Shown here: piece after piece, positions 48,929 through 60,012 of the stretch
Position numbering within the stretch: the first letter of the stretch is position 1
How the letters are laid out: each line of letters opens with the position of its first letter
Assembly (NCBI RefSeq): GCF_031143425.1
Contig: NC_090445.1
Span: forward strand, 817,796,317-817,860,316
DNA length: 64,000 nt
DNA from: Pleurodeles waltl
Lineage: Eukaryota; Chordata; Amphibia; Caudata; Salamandridae
Direction of reading: 5' to 3'
Made by a program: the position numbers and the translations under genes
Notes under the pieces: model-generated
The model's database searches: none
What the model was told of the DNA's origin: nothing
Seen by the model: only the letters and a program-made list of their open reading frames with translations

Positions 48929-48933
48929 CTCTG
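48929..48933. other. Target-site duplication CTCTG (right)
   Basis: It directly follows the TAACA end of the 3' LTR and matches 41707-41711. Confidence 0.95.
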
Positions 48934-49284
48934 GCACATACTGCACTTAACACAGAGAAAAGAGTAGCCTTTCACTGTAGCTTATATGTGTGAGCTATTT
49001 ACAGTGGACAAAAATTAATGTATTTTAGACTGTGTTCAAACGTTTACTTAAGGAACAAACATAACATAATTTGGTGTATTTTTTATGTGGAAAAACAGAA
49101 GTACCAAATACTGCCAGAAATTAGCTTAGTGCCTTGTTTGTTTTTCAAAAGGCATAAGTCTTGAGCGACATGTTTGCTCTTTTGAGTTAATTGCATTCTT
49201 TGGTTTCGTGTCGCCACGAATCCAGCTCCAGCAACGTAATTTACAATTTTCTCTCCCATCGTATTTTGTAGCACTAATAAATGT

Positions 49285-49309
49285 TTTTTCTGACATTGTT
49301 TTGTTTCAG
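49285..49309 (+). promoter_or_regulatory. ITPRIP: Splice acceptor of the ITPRIP coding exon
   Basis: A CTGAC branch-like word (49290-49294) and a T-rich tract lead to TTTCAG ending at 49309. The ITPRIP ATG lies 13 bases further on. Known ITPRIP genes have non-coding 5' exon(s) and a single coding exon, which fits. Confidence 0.8.
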
Positions 49310-49322
49310 ACGAAAAATCAAG

Positions 49323-50960
49323 ATGCAAGCTGGTTTCTTCAAAGTGTGTTTGGTGGTGATCACGGCCATTGTCAACCACCCCCTTCTTTTCCCAAAAGAA
49401 AATGCGACTCTACCAGAGAAAGATGAAAACATCATTCAAAAGATGAGGGAGCATGAAGAAAATCTCAAAATGGAGCTGCTGCGCCTGGAGCAGGAGATGA
49501 TAATGGGCCAAGGGCAAAAGGAAGCCTCCCTAGAGGAAGAGGAAAACATGAAAGATGAGGGCTTATCATCAAATTTATGGACTGTGGTGTCCATGATCAT
49601 TTTCTTGTTGATTGAGATCTGGAGACAAGATTATCTAGATGAACATTCACAGGAGCCCAACTTAGAGGAAGATGACTCGACCATCCTTGGGAACATGTTT
49701 GAGGGAGTGACACTCCCAAATAAAGCAATGCTTGCCTGCTTTTACGAACAGTGCATTCGCGGGGCAACCAACGATGCTGCCAGGACACGTGAGTTTGTGG
49801 AAGGGTTTGCAGATGACATGTTGGAAGCTCTGAGAAGTGTGTGTAACCGGGATGCAGACATGGAAGTGGAGGACAGCATAGGTATTGGTAGCATGTATGA
49901 AAACTGGCGTGTGAACAAACCCTTAATTTGTGACTTGATCGTACCTTTTTCCCCTCCCGAGCCGTACCGTTTCCAGTCACAGATCTGGAGCTCTGAAATA
50001 TCAATCCCACCAGACAAACAAGGCTACGGGAAGATTAAAGTTTGCAGACCTGATGAAGGAGGGACAGGGTGTATCTGTGACAAGACCAAGCTTGGAGAAG
50101 ACATGCTCTGTCTTCTGCACAGCAAAAACAATATGGCAAAGATGAACCGTGAAATGGAGGATTTGCTCTGCTGCAAAAATACTCAGTATCTGGACACAGA
50201 TCAAGTAATGAAATGGTTCCAGATTGCAGTAACCAAAGCATGGAATAAGATTTCGCGCAAGTATGAGTTTGACCTTACTTTTAGTCATTTAGATGCACCT
50301 GGAGCTCTAAAAATAAAGTTTCGCTCTGGAAAGTGTATTACGTTCAACCTCTCTCCGGTGGTGCAATATGAAGATTCAGATGTCTACTTTATGTCCCACG
50401 TTTCGAGTAGCAGTATGCTGAATGACACCTCCTCCAGCATTTACTGGTTCCTGTCCTTTGCGGTCTATGAGAGGCGATTCCTGAAAGATGTTATCAAAAG
50501 GCTGCCTGAGAATTCATGTCACCTCAGCTGCCTACAGATAGCAACATTCCTCCATGGAAAGCAATGCAGTCTGACCGGACAGAGCGGGCTGACTAACTAC
50601 CATCTGAAGACAGTGCTGATGCACCTGCTCCTTGCTCGACCCTATGCAGACTGGGACTTTGACCATTTGGAGGCCAGGCTACGCGATATGCTGAACTACC
50701 TGAAGAAATGTCTGCAAGAGAAGAAACTGCACCATTTCCTCATTGGGAACCCAAAGATTCCAGAGACAACTCAGCTTCCAGAAGTATTCCGCTACGCCGA
50801 ACCTCTAAACCTATTCCGCCCATTTGTGTTGCACAGAGATCTTTACAAGAAGACGGTGGACATGTTTAATGAGATGCTGAAGAATGCTACGGTGTTGATC
50901 AACGAGTACACGCTACACATTCCAGCAGAACACACACACATCATCAATAAAGTGTCATAG
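49323..50960 (+). CDS. ITPRIP: Inositol 1,4,5-trisphosphate receptor-interacting protein
   Basis: The intact single-exon frame of 545 codons is close to the usual ITPRIP length (about 547 in human). ITPRIP (DANGER) is a membrane-associated protein that binds the IP3 receptor and modulates calcium release. It belongs to the Mab-21/nucleotidyltransferase-fold family. Visible are an N-terminal hydrophobic segment ending VNHPLLFP (about residues 5-24), an NAT glycosylation sequon at 27, a coiled coil (about 32-61) and a membrane segment around LWTVVSMIIFLLIEIW (85-100). The conserved core follows, with RGATNDAARTREF, MEVEDSIG..MYENW, VPFSPPEPYRF, KTKLGEDMLCLLH and KIKFRSGK, and a C-terminal Mab-21-like helical part with HLSCLQIATFL. 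The start chosen is the first ATG after the splice acceptor; the in-frame ATG at 49281 is in the intron. No damage is seen. Confidence 0.96.
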   Translation: MQAGFFKVCLVVITAIVNHPLLFPKENATLPEKDENIIQKMREHEENLKMELLRLEQEMIMGQGQKEASLEEEENMKDEGLSSNLWTVVSMIIFLLIEIWRQDYLDEHSQEPNLEEDDSTILGNMFEGVTLPNKAMLACFYEQCIRGATNDAARTREFVEGFADDMLEALRSVCNRDADMEVEDSIGIGSMYENWRVNKPLICDLIVPFSPPEPYRFQSQIWSSEISIPPDKQGYGKIKVCRPDEGGTGCICDKTKLGEDMLCLLHSKNNMAKMNREMEDLLCCKNTQYLDTDQVMKWFQIAVTKAWNKISRKYEFDLTFSHLDAPGALKIKFRSGKCITFNLSPVVQYEDSDVYFMSHVSSSSMLNDTSSSIYWFLSFAVYERRFLKDVIKRLPENSCHLSCLQIATFLHGKQCSLTGQSGLTNYHLKTVLMHLLLARPYADWDFDHLEARLRDMLNYLKKCLQEKKLHHFLIGNPKIPETTQLPEVFRYAEPLNLFRPFVLHRDLYKKTVDMFNEMLKNATVLINEYTLHIPAEHTHIINKVS

Positions 50961-53073
50961 GACCAAGAGACTATTTCTGCAGAAAATCCAGGATGCTCAT
51001 TGACTGCTACAGTATTTGCATTCAGTGAATGCCGAAAGAGAGACACTTGTAATTCAAGCTTTGCCGTGCATTTATCAATGCAGTACAACTTAAGCCTTGC
51101 ATATGTTCATTTTGTAATTATGCACCAGAAAGCACCCATGATCCTCTAACCCCTTTTTAGTACTGCTGTCATCAGTATGAGGTATGACTGTGTTAATGAT
51201 TAATGTCCTCTGAAACTATTGGTAATAGTGGCAACATGGACAACAAATCCCTCGCAGTACAAACACATAATTGGAAGTAATTAGAAATCAGGATTCTTGT
51301 GATATAATTACGATTCAGCATTGTTGTTTAGGCCAAGCCTCTGCTCTTCAGTGTTTTTAGTCTTGGATGAACATATCTGCTCTTATTGTCATTATCTTCC
51401 AGAAAGCTTTAGTTCTGCATGTCTTCATGACAGCAAGAGCCAGACACCGTTAGTGAACCAAACTTGTTTTGAACTCTTTTTAACCATTTATTCGATACAT
51501 TTACTCTTCTTTTTACACCGACCGTCTGTATTAAAATCCCAAAAAGGTAGTGGATATGCTGGATCTACCAGGAAGGTAAACTTATATCAGATTGAAAGAT
51601 AAACAATAAAAATGGCTTATCATAGGTGGCTTAAGGTGCTTACATTTAATTACTGGGTCAGTGGACTGCCTCATTGCTTTTATCACACCAAGGGCAATAA
51701 TATTGAAAGTGCACCAGGTGTGCAAATGGCATGTTCATCCAGTTTCGCACCGCTGGGCACTTTGGTGTTATAGAAGGGGTTTAGGATGCTTTTGCAGTTC
51801 CTTTTGTAGTATAGATTGCACAGCTACAAATTTAGCACAATCTCTAGGGAGTGTTCACTCATTTGTAGGTGGTAATGGCACCATACGAATCAGGGAAACC
51901 ATCACGTGCAGGCCTGTGGGACATTACAGACACCGACACAGAGGCATAAAGGCTGCTGGGTGATGAAGTGGCTGTGCCCTGCATAAAGGTGACACACAGT
52001 CACCTGAGGTGCCATTGGAAAATGAGTAAAGGGAGTTCCAAGAACCCCTCAAACATCCCCCTACTTGTGGGTGCAATCAATGACTGCACCGGCCTGTAAA
52101 GGAATCTTTGCCCTCTGAACTGCAGGCCAGTTGCCATCTGCACAGTGAAAGGTGGACCATTGGCTTCAAACAGCTGGTCCATCTTTGACATATGCGCTGT
52201 TCCCAGTACAGGCGCAGGTTTGTGTGCGTCTAGGGAACACCACAATTGCTGTTACACCGCACAAAGACTTAAATGTGTGCCATGGCACAGAGTGGGACAG
52301 CGCACACTCTCCATAATACGGCCACGGACGTAGACTCTCTGCGAGCCTCAATGTTATATATTCCCGTTCTAACAAACTTGACTTTCATCCTTCAGAGTTA
52401 AAAAAAACGAGTGCAGATTTAGACTGAATTGAACTAACATAACGAACATGTTTATGTACAAAGAACTTTGTCTAAGTGTTGTAAAAAGACTAGAATGTTT
52501 AAATCCACTTGCAAAATTTAACACATAATTTAGCGGCCCTGTGTATCAATTATTCATTTCACGTAGGTAATAAACATAGACTATGAACATCAACCATCTG
52601 GGGCCTGCGGTGACCTTAAAATGTAATCAGTGACTTAGGAGGGTTATGAAACTTTCTGTACAACATTTTCGCTGATAGCAGGTGACTACAGGCTCCCCAT
52701 CTACTCCACTAAGAATCCCGAAGATACATTTCTGATGTACACCACTATAGATAGGCTGACTCATACAGGGTACAAAGGCAACTAGGATCCTGCCTGCCAC
52801 CCCATTCAGAACTCCCCAAACATAAATAGGCACTTGTTTTGTAATTGGATTTGCTGTGATTTAGTAGTTTCAGAGTTCATGTTGCTGAGAAGTTTAAGAT
52901 TAGCAAGGACCCGAGACTGTAACCAGCAGTTAATTTGTACAAAAACATTGCTTTCAAGAGTCACGTTGTCCGACCACGAATACCTATGAGTGGATCTCAC
53001 TTTCACAGTCTTGGGCTATTCTTTTACAAATCCTTTTTATCAGGCGTTAGTCTAATTTGTTTAAATGAATAAA
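50961..53073 (+). other. ITPRIP: Probable ITPRIP 3' UTR with candidate polyadenylation signals
   Basis: AATAAA hexamers occur at 51605-51610, 52569-52574 and 53068-53073. No other gene or clear repeat begins before them. Which one is used cannot be told from the sequence. Confidence 0.5.
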
Positions 53074-55340
53074 ACCAGCACTGAGAGTGCCAAGGGGGTT
53101 TTTGGGAGTAAAGCTTAAATAAGTTTCTTAGTGCATCTTCACAGTAGTGCACTTTAATGTATATGTGTCACATTGTAGAGAAATGGCTAAGAACGGGAGT
53201 GTTTCCCACAACGTTTTTATTGAAAAGGAAATACAATGTAACACATTTAAAATGCTTTGTGCCTGTGTTTAGATAGCAGGATTATTCTGATGGACACGTT
53301 TTTTTTAACTAATAAAGGAAGGTCTTTGTGATGTTTAAAGCACTTATAGGCCATTCTGTTGTCACTAAAATGCACTTGAGCTAAAGTTGTAAAATGCATG
53401 GGTATTTTCTCTGGAAAGGAGAATTATTGGGTATTCTTATAATTCTTCATATGTGCCAAATCTTCCTCCAGGGTATGCACTTTGGAACGCAATTGTGGCT
53501 AATATCTTACATGCTCAGCATCAGGCATGGCAGTAAATAATATGCCAGCGTAATTTCCTTTGTAAAAGACCTTTCTCAAAACGATGCATGAAGAACTTAT
53601 GTTTTATTGTTTGGAGTCTGTTGTTTATTTCTATGGCTTTATCTTGACGAGAGCAGGGCCCTACCTGGTAATTAATGTTTGTGACTCATGGCTCTTACGT
53701 GGTTTGTACTTAGAAACACATTTCACTCAAGCACATTGATATTCCACCACGTGGTGTCTCAGTGGAACAGTACCAATGCAACCTGAACACAATTGTCAAT
53801 TATATTGTGGCAAATGGATAGAAACAAGGGGTTGAGAGAATGATTGTCCTGTAAAAACAGAGACACTTCCTTCCTAAGCAACATATTAGGTGCTTTGTGC
53901 TCTGCTCCTGTGTTTACATCATCACTGCATTAGTTTCTTGAAAAGTGAAATTCAGTTTTTATAAATCAATGGTATTCTGCTCAACTTTTATTTCTTTAAA
54001 CAGGACATATTTGAAAAAGGTAATCTCACTTAACTCTTCATCAGGAGTTCATTACAATGATGGGTGGAACCAATATAACAACGCAAGAGCATCTCATTAC
54101 CTGGTGTGTTTTGCACATTTTGCACATTTGACATAAGTGGTAGTCAACAATCACATGTCTAAGTCCGTCAAAATCTTCCAAAAGACTCGTTGGCCTTGAA
54201 GAATCAAAAAGGTGTTTTTTTTTTCATGTGCAGGTAGAATCGTGATGCCTTCGTGTTTTAGTCACTTTAAAGAAGGAAGTGAAAGTCTAATCTCCTGTAA
54301 ACCTTGTTGTACTGTCTAGGACAGCCTCTACACTGAATATGCATAGGCTTGGATTTCACATTTGTGCATACTGAATGGCAAGGTCACTCGTCACCTTGCA
54401 GCTTATGTGACCACCCTCTAAGCATCTACAAAGGTTTTACCCGATTTTCCCTTCTCGTCCATTCACTTTCACATTCGTAGAGAACAGCTAGGCCAAGGGG
54501 GCATCTATGCACCCCTCTAGGCAATAAATGGATATGATGGATTTGGAATAGCCACCTATTTAGCTGATTCCTGACGGACTGATGGGATGAAATATTAAAC
54601 ATTTCCTGGTGATGGCTTTTCTGAAAAATTGCTGCATGGTCGAAAAAACTGTTACCAACACATCATTTACACTTAAAGCTGTGAACCTCCAGCAGCTTCT
54701 TCCAACCTGTCCCAGGATTGTATTTGTTTATAATATTGTTAGTCTGCAATTAAGAAACATTTGAAGCATTTACAAAAAAATGTCTTATGTGTCAAGTAGG
54801 AAGCAGAAACAGGAGTTACCTGTCAACCACCAGGAGCCTAGCGTAAGCAACAAAGCTATGCAAAAGTGGCTACTAACAGTATATTTTATATTTGATATAT
54901 TTGTATATTTTATATGCTCCATGATTTACAATCTAATCATGTTTACACACATGTTACAATTAAAGTGTTACATAGTTGACTAAAGGTTCCTCAACTAATT
55001 GAATGATTAGCTTCAGTATGAACACCAACAGTGGTAGCCTATCATTAAGGGCATAGAGGCCTGCCACTCTCACTTTTGCAAAGCATGAAGTGTGACCATC
55101 AGACTGACCAATTCTCTGCCTGACAGACACTCTTCATAGTTGGGTCAGGCAGCCGGGTACTGTATATGCACAAAATTCCTGGCAACCTTTTGCTGGCCAA
55201 AATTCCTGGCAGCCCTGTGGGTGCGACCTCCTGAGCCCAACAAAGTGCTGCAAGGTCCTCCAACTCATGACGAGGGGCAGCATGATTGATAGCCTCAGAC
55301 CTGAGCGCAATTGTTTTAAGGCTAAAGTGCCTAAGACTAA
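53074..55340. other. No gene seen; AT-rich non-coding sequence
   Basis: Open frames do not exceed 67 codons, or 96 antisense near 55134-55424. No paired repeats were found until the next foldback element. Confidence 0.5.
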
Positions 55341-56328
55341 GGGGGTCGTTATGTCGGTGTTAATGTGGCGATAGTACCGCCAACAGGCTGGCGGTACATA
55401 CCGCCGTTGAAGCCAACCTGCCAATATACCACACCGACCACCATGGCAGTAGCAGCCGCCAAGCCGGAGATAAAAATCTCCAGCCCGGCGGCCGCTAATG
55501 TACCGCCGGCGGCATTTTGACCCTGCCTACTGCCATGGTTTTCGTAACGTTCGTAACAGCATGAAAACCATGGTGGTAGGCCCTACCAATGACAGGGAAT
55601 TCCTTCCCTGTCACTGGTAGGAGGAACACCCACCCCCCTAACACTCCCCAGATGCTCCCCACCCCCCTTCATCCACGCTCCCCACTTCCAGTCCCCCACC
55701 GCCCATACACGCACACTCGCAGACACGCATCAATCATTCACACACTCACTCACACAGGCATAGATACATTCATACACACATGCATCCATTCATTCACACA
55801 CACATCCTTACACACATTCATACTGCCACGCAGACATGCATTCACATTTCCATTCATACACGCATTCTCACACATGCACACACACACACACACACACACA
55901 AACAACACTACACACACACGTCGCATTCACACACACACTCACACGTTCATGCACACCCCCCCACACACAACACCCTCCACCCCCCTCCCTGTCGGAAACC
56001 CAACTTACCTGCATCCAGGGAGTCTTTCGGCAGGGGACGGGACGGGGCGCTGCTACCGCCAGCAGCGCCTGCCAGCAGAACAACACCAGGCCATATTATA
56101 TTTCATGATATGGCTGGCAGCGGTCTACTGGCGTGGCTCTGCTGGTAGTAGCAGCGTCACCTTAACACCATCCTCCAGTATGGCCACAGCCAGCTTTCCA
56201 CCCTTCTTGTGGCAGAAATCCGGCTGTGGTCATAATTTGGTGGACAGATGTTAGCCGTGGCGATGGTCTTTTGGTGGCCATCGCCATGACGGTAGGCGGC
56301 ATTTACCGCCATTCTTATAATGAGGGCC
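55341..56328. mobile_element. Hairpin-chain foldback element, copy C (expanded by a CA-rich array)
   Basis: The left end GGGGGTCGTTATG and the right end inverted, GGCCCTCATTATA, are similar but diverged. Flanks are TAA and AAA. The interior again holds successive hairpins. These include perfect 9-bp arms 55374-55382/55389-55397, AGCCGCC...GGCGGCCGCT near 55452-55495, ACCATGG arms around 55535-55575, and ACAGGGAATT/CCTTCCCTGT near 55592-55611. GGCGCTG/CAGCGCC stems follow near 56045-56070, then GCCACAGCCAG and GGCTGTGG arms near 56180-56230, then GGCGATGG/CCATCGCC near 56256-56285. A 280-bp CA-rich degenerate array splits the element. Confidence 0.65.
55695..55970. repeat. CA-rich degenerate minisatellite
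   Basis: CATTCACACACACAT, CACACATTCAT and similar words repeat, and a pure (CA)n run lies at about 55877-55901. Three overlapping His/Thr-rich open frames here are composition artefacts. Confidence 0.85.
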
Positions 56329-56557
56329 AAAGTGTTTATCATGAAGCCTCGTCACAGAGTGGGGTGTGGTCAGCAACTCGCACCAACCGAAGGTCCTCCT
56401 TTCATTGACTTACCTATAATAGGGTCAGTAAATGACAAGAGCTTGTGGGATCATCCTGTTTTCCCTTCCCTCCCTGAAGCATCCAGCTCCTTGTACTTCC
56501 TCCTGTTCCCCTCCCACTATCCGCTGGACCTGCTGTCACCCATAGTTTTTTCGCAAT

Positions 56558-56694
56558 ATATGTGTATGTGCATGTGTGTTCTGGGAATGGTGTGCGTGAA
56601 TGGTGGGTGTATGTCTGCATGCTTGTGAATGGATAGGTATGAGTGAGTGTGCATGTGAATGAGTGTGAATATGTGTGTGCATGTGTGCACCCAC
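56558..56694. repeat. TG-rich degenerate minisatellite
   Basis: TGTGTGCATGTG, GAATGAGTGTG and similar words repeat. Reverse-complemented, the vocabulary matches the CA-rich array at 55695-55970. Confidence 0.8.
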
Positions 56695-57097
56695 CCCACC
56701 ACTACCTTATGTTATGTGCCACCACTGAAAACAAACGCCCCGTATTTCAGCAACCTTTGAACAGTTTGTGTCTTTTTTTAACCAATTTCTATTAAGTATT
56801 TTAAGCATATACAATAGTTAGTGTTGCATTTGGATCTGGTGTCTCCATAGGCAGTGATAATGACAACATTTGAATTGTATGCATGTACACATAGTATATA
56901 TAAGGCCAGAGTTGTTGTTATGTTTAAGAATTTGAACAGCAAAGAAACTAGGAAGTTAATACAGGTACAACAATTTGGATTATAACCATTAGTACAATAT
57001 ACCGCATTTTGTTAACGTTCCCCTACACTATAGCCACCCCTCCTCCCACATAGCATGTCAGTTGGGGACTATGTACAATGGCTGTGGAGTGGCCCAG
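56695..57097. other. No gene seen
   Basis: AT-rich spacer between the TG-rich array and the LINE 3' end. Confidence 0.5.
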
Positions 57098-60012
57098 GTC
57101 ATCAATCAATCAATAACTTTTATAGCGCGCTACTCACCCATAGGGTCGCAAGGCACTGTGGGGTATGTTCTCAAGATTCAGTCTAATGATGATGATGCCG
57201 ATGTTTTGTGCATGGTCTGGGGTCTGCCAAGTGTTGAGGTCCTTCCTGAATTGCGGTAGCGATGGTGACTGCCTGAGGTGGAGAGGTAAACTGTTCCAAC
57301 CTTTTGCTGCTAGGTAGGTGAAAGATCTTCCTCCAGCCGAGGACTTCTCTTTGCGGTGTATGGTGGTGAGTGACTGCTGGGAGGAGAGAATGGAAGGGGA
57401 GTACCAGGTGATGCGCTGGTTTAGGTAGCTGGGTCTGATGTTGTAGCGGTCTCTGTAGGTGTGTACAAGGAGTTTGAAATTGATCCTCTTCTCGAAGGTG
57501 AGCGAGTGGACGTCTCTCACGTGTCCTGTGATGTGTTCTCGGCGGGGATGTTCAGAACGACTCTGGCGACAGCATTCTGGATTTGTTGCAGCTTGCACAG
57601 GTTCGTCTTGGTGGTTCTGGCATAGAGGGTGTTTCCGTAGTCAAGTCTGCTTGTGATCAAGGCATCTGTTGCGGTTTTGCGGCAGCCGCTTGGTATCATC
57701 TGAAAATCTTCCGTATGATTCAGAGGGTGTGGAAGCAGGTGGATGCGACGGAGTTGGTGGTGATCGCTGAGTCAAGGATGACGCCGATGTTTTGTGCATG
57801 GTCTGGGGGTGTGGGGTCTGCCAAGTGTTGAGGGCCACCAGTTGTCATCTCAGGCTGAGGAGGAAGGTCAGTCTTGTCAGAGTTCATCTTAAGGCAGCTC
57901 TCGTTCATCCAGGTGGCGACTGCTTCCATTCCGTCTTTGAAATTCTTCTTGGCTGTTGAGGAGTTTTCAGTCAAGGAGATGATCAGCTGGGTATCATCAA
58001 CGTAGAAGATGATGGTCATGACGCAGTTCCTGACGATTAGGGTGAGCGGGGTCATATAGATGTTGGACAGCATGGGGCTCAACGAGGATCCTTGGGGTAC
58101 TCCACAGCTGGTTTCTGTATGTTCTGACAGGTGTGGCTGGAGCCTGACTTTCTGTGTTCTGCTTGTCAGGAAGGATTGTATCCATCGAAGGGCCTTGTTA
58201 TGTATGCCTGCTGTGTGGAGTCTGGCACATAGGGTACGGTGGGACACTGTATCGAAGGTGGCTGAAAGATCTAGTAGGATGAGGGCTGCTGTTTGGCCAC
58301 AGTCAAAAAGGGAGCGGATGTCATCTGTGGTGGCGAGGAGGGTGGTCTTGGTGCTGTGATTAGTTATGAATCCTGATTGGGAGATGCCCAGGATGTTGTT
58401 GTCCTTGATGTGTTTGCATAGCTGCTCATTGATTGCTTTTTCGGTGACCTTAACTGGGATGGGCAGCAGCAAGATGGGGCAGTAGTTCTTGAGATCTGTT
58501 GGTTCAGCTGTGGGTTTCTTCAAAAGCGGGTGGATTTCCGCATTCTTCCATTACTCGGGGAAGGTTGCTGACTCTAGGGAGCAGTTGATGGTCTTGCAGA
58601 GCTCGGGTGCGATTGAAGCACTGACCTTGTTGAAGATGTAGTGGGGACAGGGGTCAGTAGGGGCTCCGGAATGGACGGTGCTCATGATGGAGTGAGTCTT
58701 GTCCATCATGAGGGGTGTTCAGGTGTACCAGAACCGTCCGGCTCCGGTGGGTCCTGGTTGGGGCGTTATTGGTGAGTTCAGACAGTCTTGGGGTTTGAAG
58801 CTGTCGTAGATGTCCTTGATTTTGCGTTGGATGAATGTTCAGTGGTCTCGGCTTGAGGTTTGGTGAATTCTTTGATGACGTTCAAGAGTTATTTTATGTT
58901 GTGCATGGTGGTGTTAAAGGGGTCCTGAAGAGCTATTTTCCTGGTGAATCTGATGAGGTCATGGTGGGGTCTTGTGGCAGATTTGAAGGCTACAAGGTCT
59001 TCTGGGGATTTGCTGTTCCTCCATTTCTTCTCCAGCCTCCTGCAGGTGTGCTTTGATTCCTGGAGTGCAGGGGTAAACCAACTGGCTCTCTTGGTGGTGT
59101 GTTTGCCAGTGGTCATTCAGAGAGGAGCTAGGGTGTTGGTGCAATTGGTGATCCATTTGTGAAGGTTGCGTGCTGAGGTGTTTGCATCTGTTATGTCGGG
59201 GGCGGCACGTTGCTGAGGATGCTGACAATTTGGTCCTCTGTGGTCTGGTTCCATTTCCTGTGGGGGTGCAAGTTGTGTAGGTGTGACCTGTCAGTGTGGA
59301 GATGGAGTAGTGGATGCAGTAATGGTTGGTCCAGTGTAGCAGGGTTGAGTAATCGATGGGGGCGTTGCTCCTGGCAGAGAAGATGGGGTTGAGAGTGTGT
59401 CTGGCAGTGTGTGTTGGTGAGGTGGCCAGTTGCCTGAGTCTGATTGTGTCCAGGTTCTCGAGTAGCGATGAGGTGTTGTGGTCGCTGAGATCGTCGATGT
59501 GGAAGTTGAGGTCTCTGAGGAGTATGTAGTTGCTGGAGGGAAGTGCATAGGGGGCTATGAGGTCGACAATGTAGTCACTGAAAGCTGGGCATGGACCGGG
59601 TGGTCTGTAGATGAGGGTGCCACAGGTGGTGGTCTTTGGGTCTGATGTGCACATGGAAGTGGAGGAGCTCCAAGAAGATGGAGAATTCATGCGTTTTGAT
59701 CATTAGTCAGAGGGTGGTCTTGTGGGTGATGGCAATGCATCTCCTGCTCTGGAGGGTCGGTCCTTGCCGAGCAGCTTGCAGGCACTGGGGATGGCGATGG
59801 AGATGTCTGATTCGAATGTTATGCTTGTTCATGTCTCGGAGAGGAAGGCAACGTCTGGGTGGATGGCGTCTATCAGATCGCAAAGTTCCACAGTGTGCTC
59901 GTGCAGGGAGTGGACGTTAAGGCAGATGCAGTTGAGGTGGTCTGGAGGAGGTTTTGGAGAACCACCCCTAAGAGAAATTGGGGCATACTGGGGGACCCAA
60001 GTGGATATCAAC
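57098..60012 (-). pseudogene. L2/CR1-like LINE ORF2 (endonuclease and reverse transcriptase), frameshifted
   Basis: Minus-strand order is endonuclease, RT, C-terminal region, then a 3' tail of ATTG repeats (plus-strand AATC repeats at 57100-57112). Endonuclease pieces are 59829-60011 (LNVHSL then DVAFLSET) and 58959-59690 (LIYRPPGP, then LLRDLNFHIDD where GDFN is expected, then ARHTLNPIFS). The RT core is open for 267 codons at 57720-58523. It carries LLDLSATFDTVSH, GVPQGS at residues 141-146 and FYVDD at 173-177, so the RT catalytic residues are present. The C-terminal part (57134-57598) is in another frame and contains KGWNSLPLHLRQSPSLPQF. The 5' end meets a Tx1-like LINE at about 60012. 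The substituted endonuclease motif and frameshifts make it inactive. Confidence 0.85.

Noticed and set aside
49281..49322. In-frame ATG upstream of the ITPRIP start
   Set aside because: It lies before the splice acceptor ending at 49309, so it is intronic. The conserved N-terminus begins at 49323.
55695..55970. Possible CRISPR-like repeat array
   Set aside because: The repeats have no constant length and no unique spacers, and the region is eukaryotic simple-repeat DNA.
55589..56254. 221-codon His/Thr/Pro-rich frame
   Set aside because: It is translation of the CA-rich array and foldback stems, and parallel frames exist in other phases.
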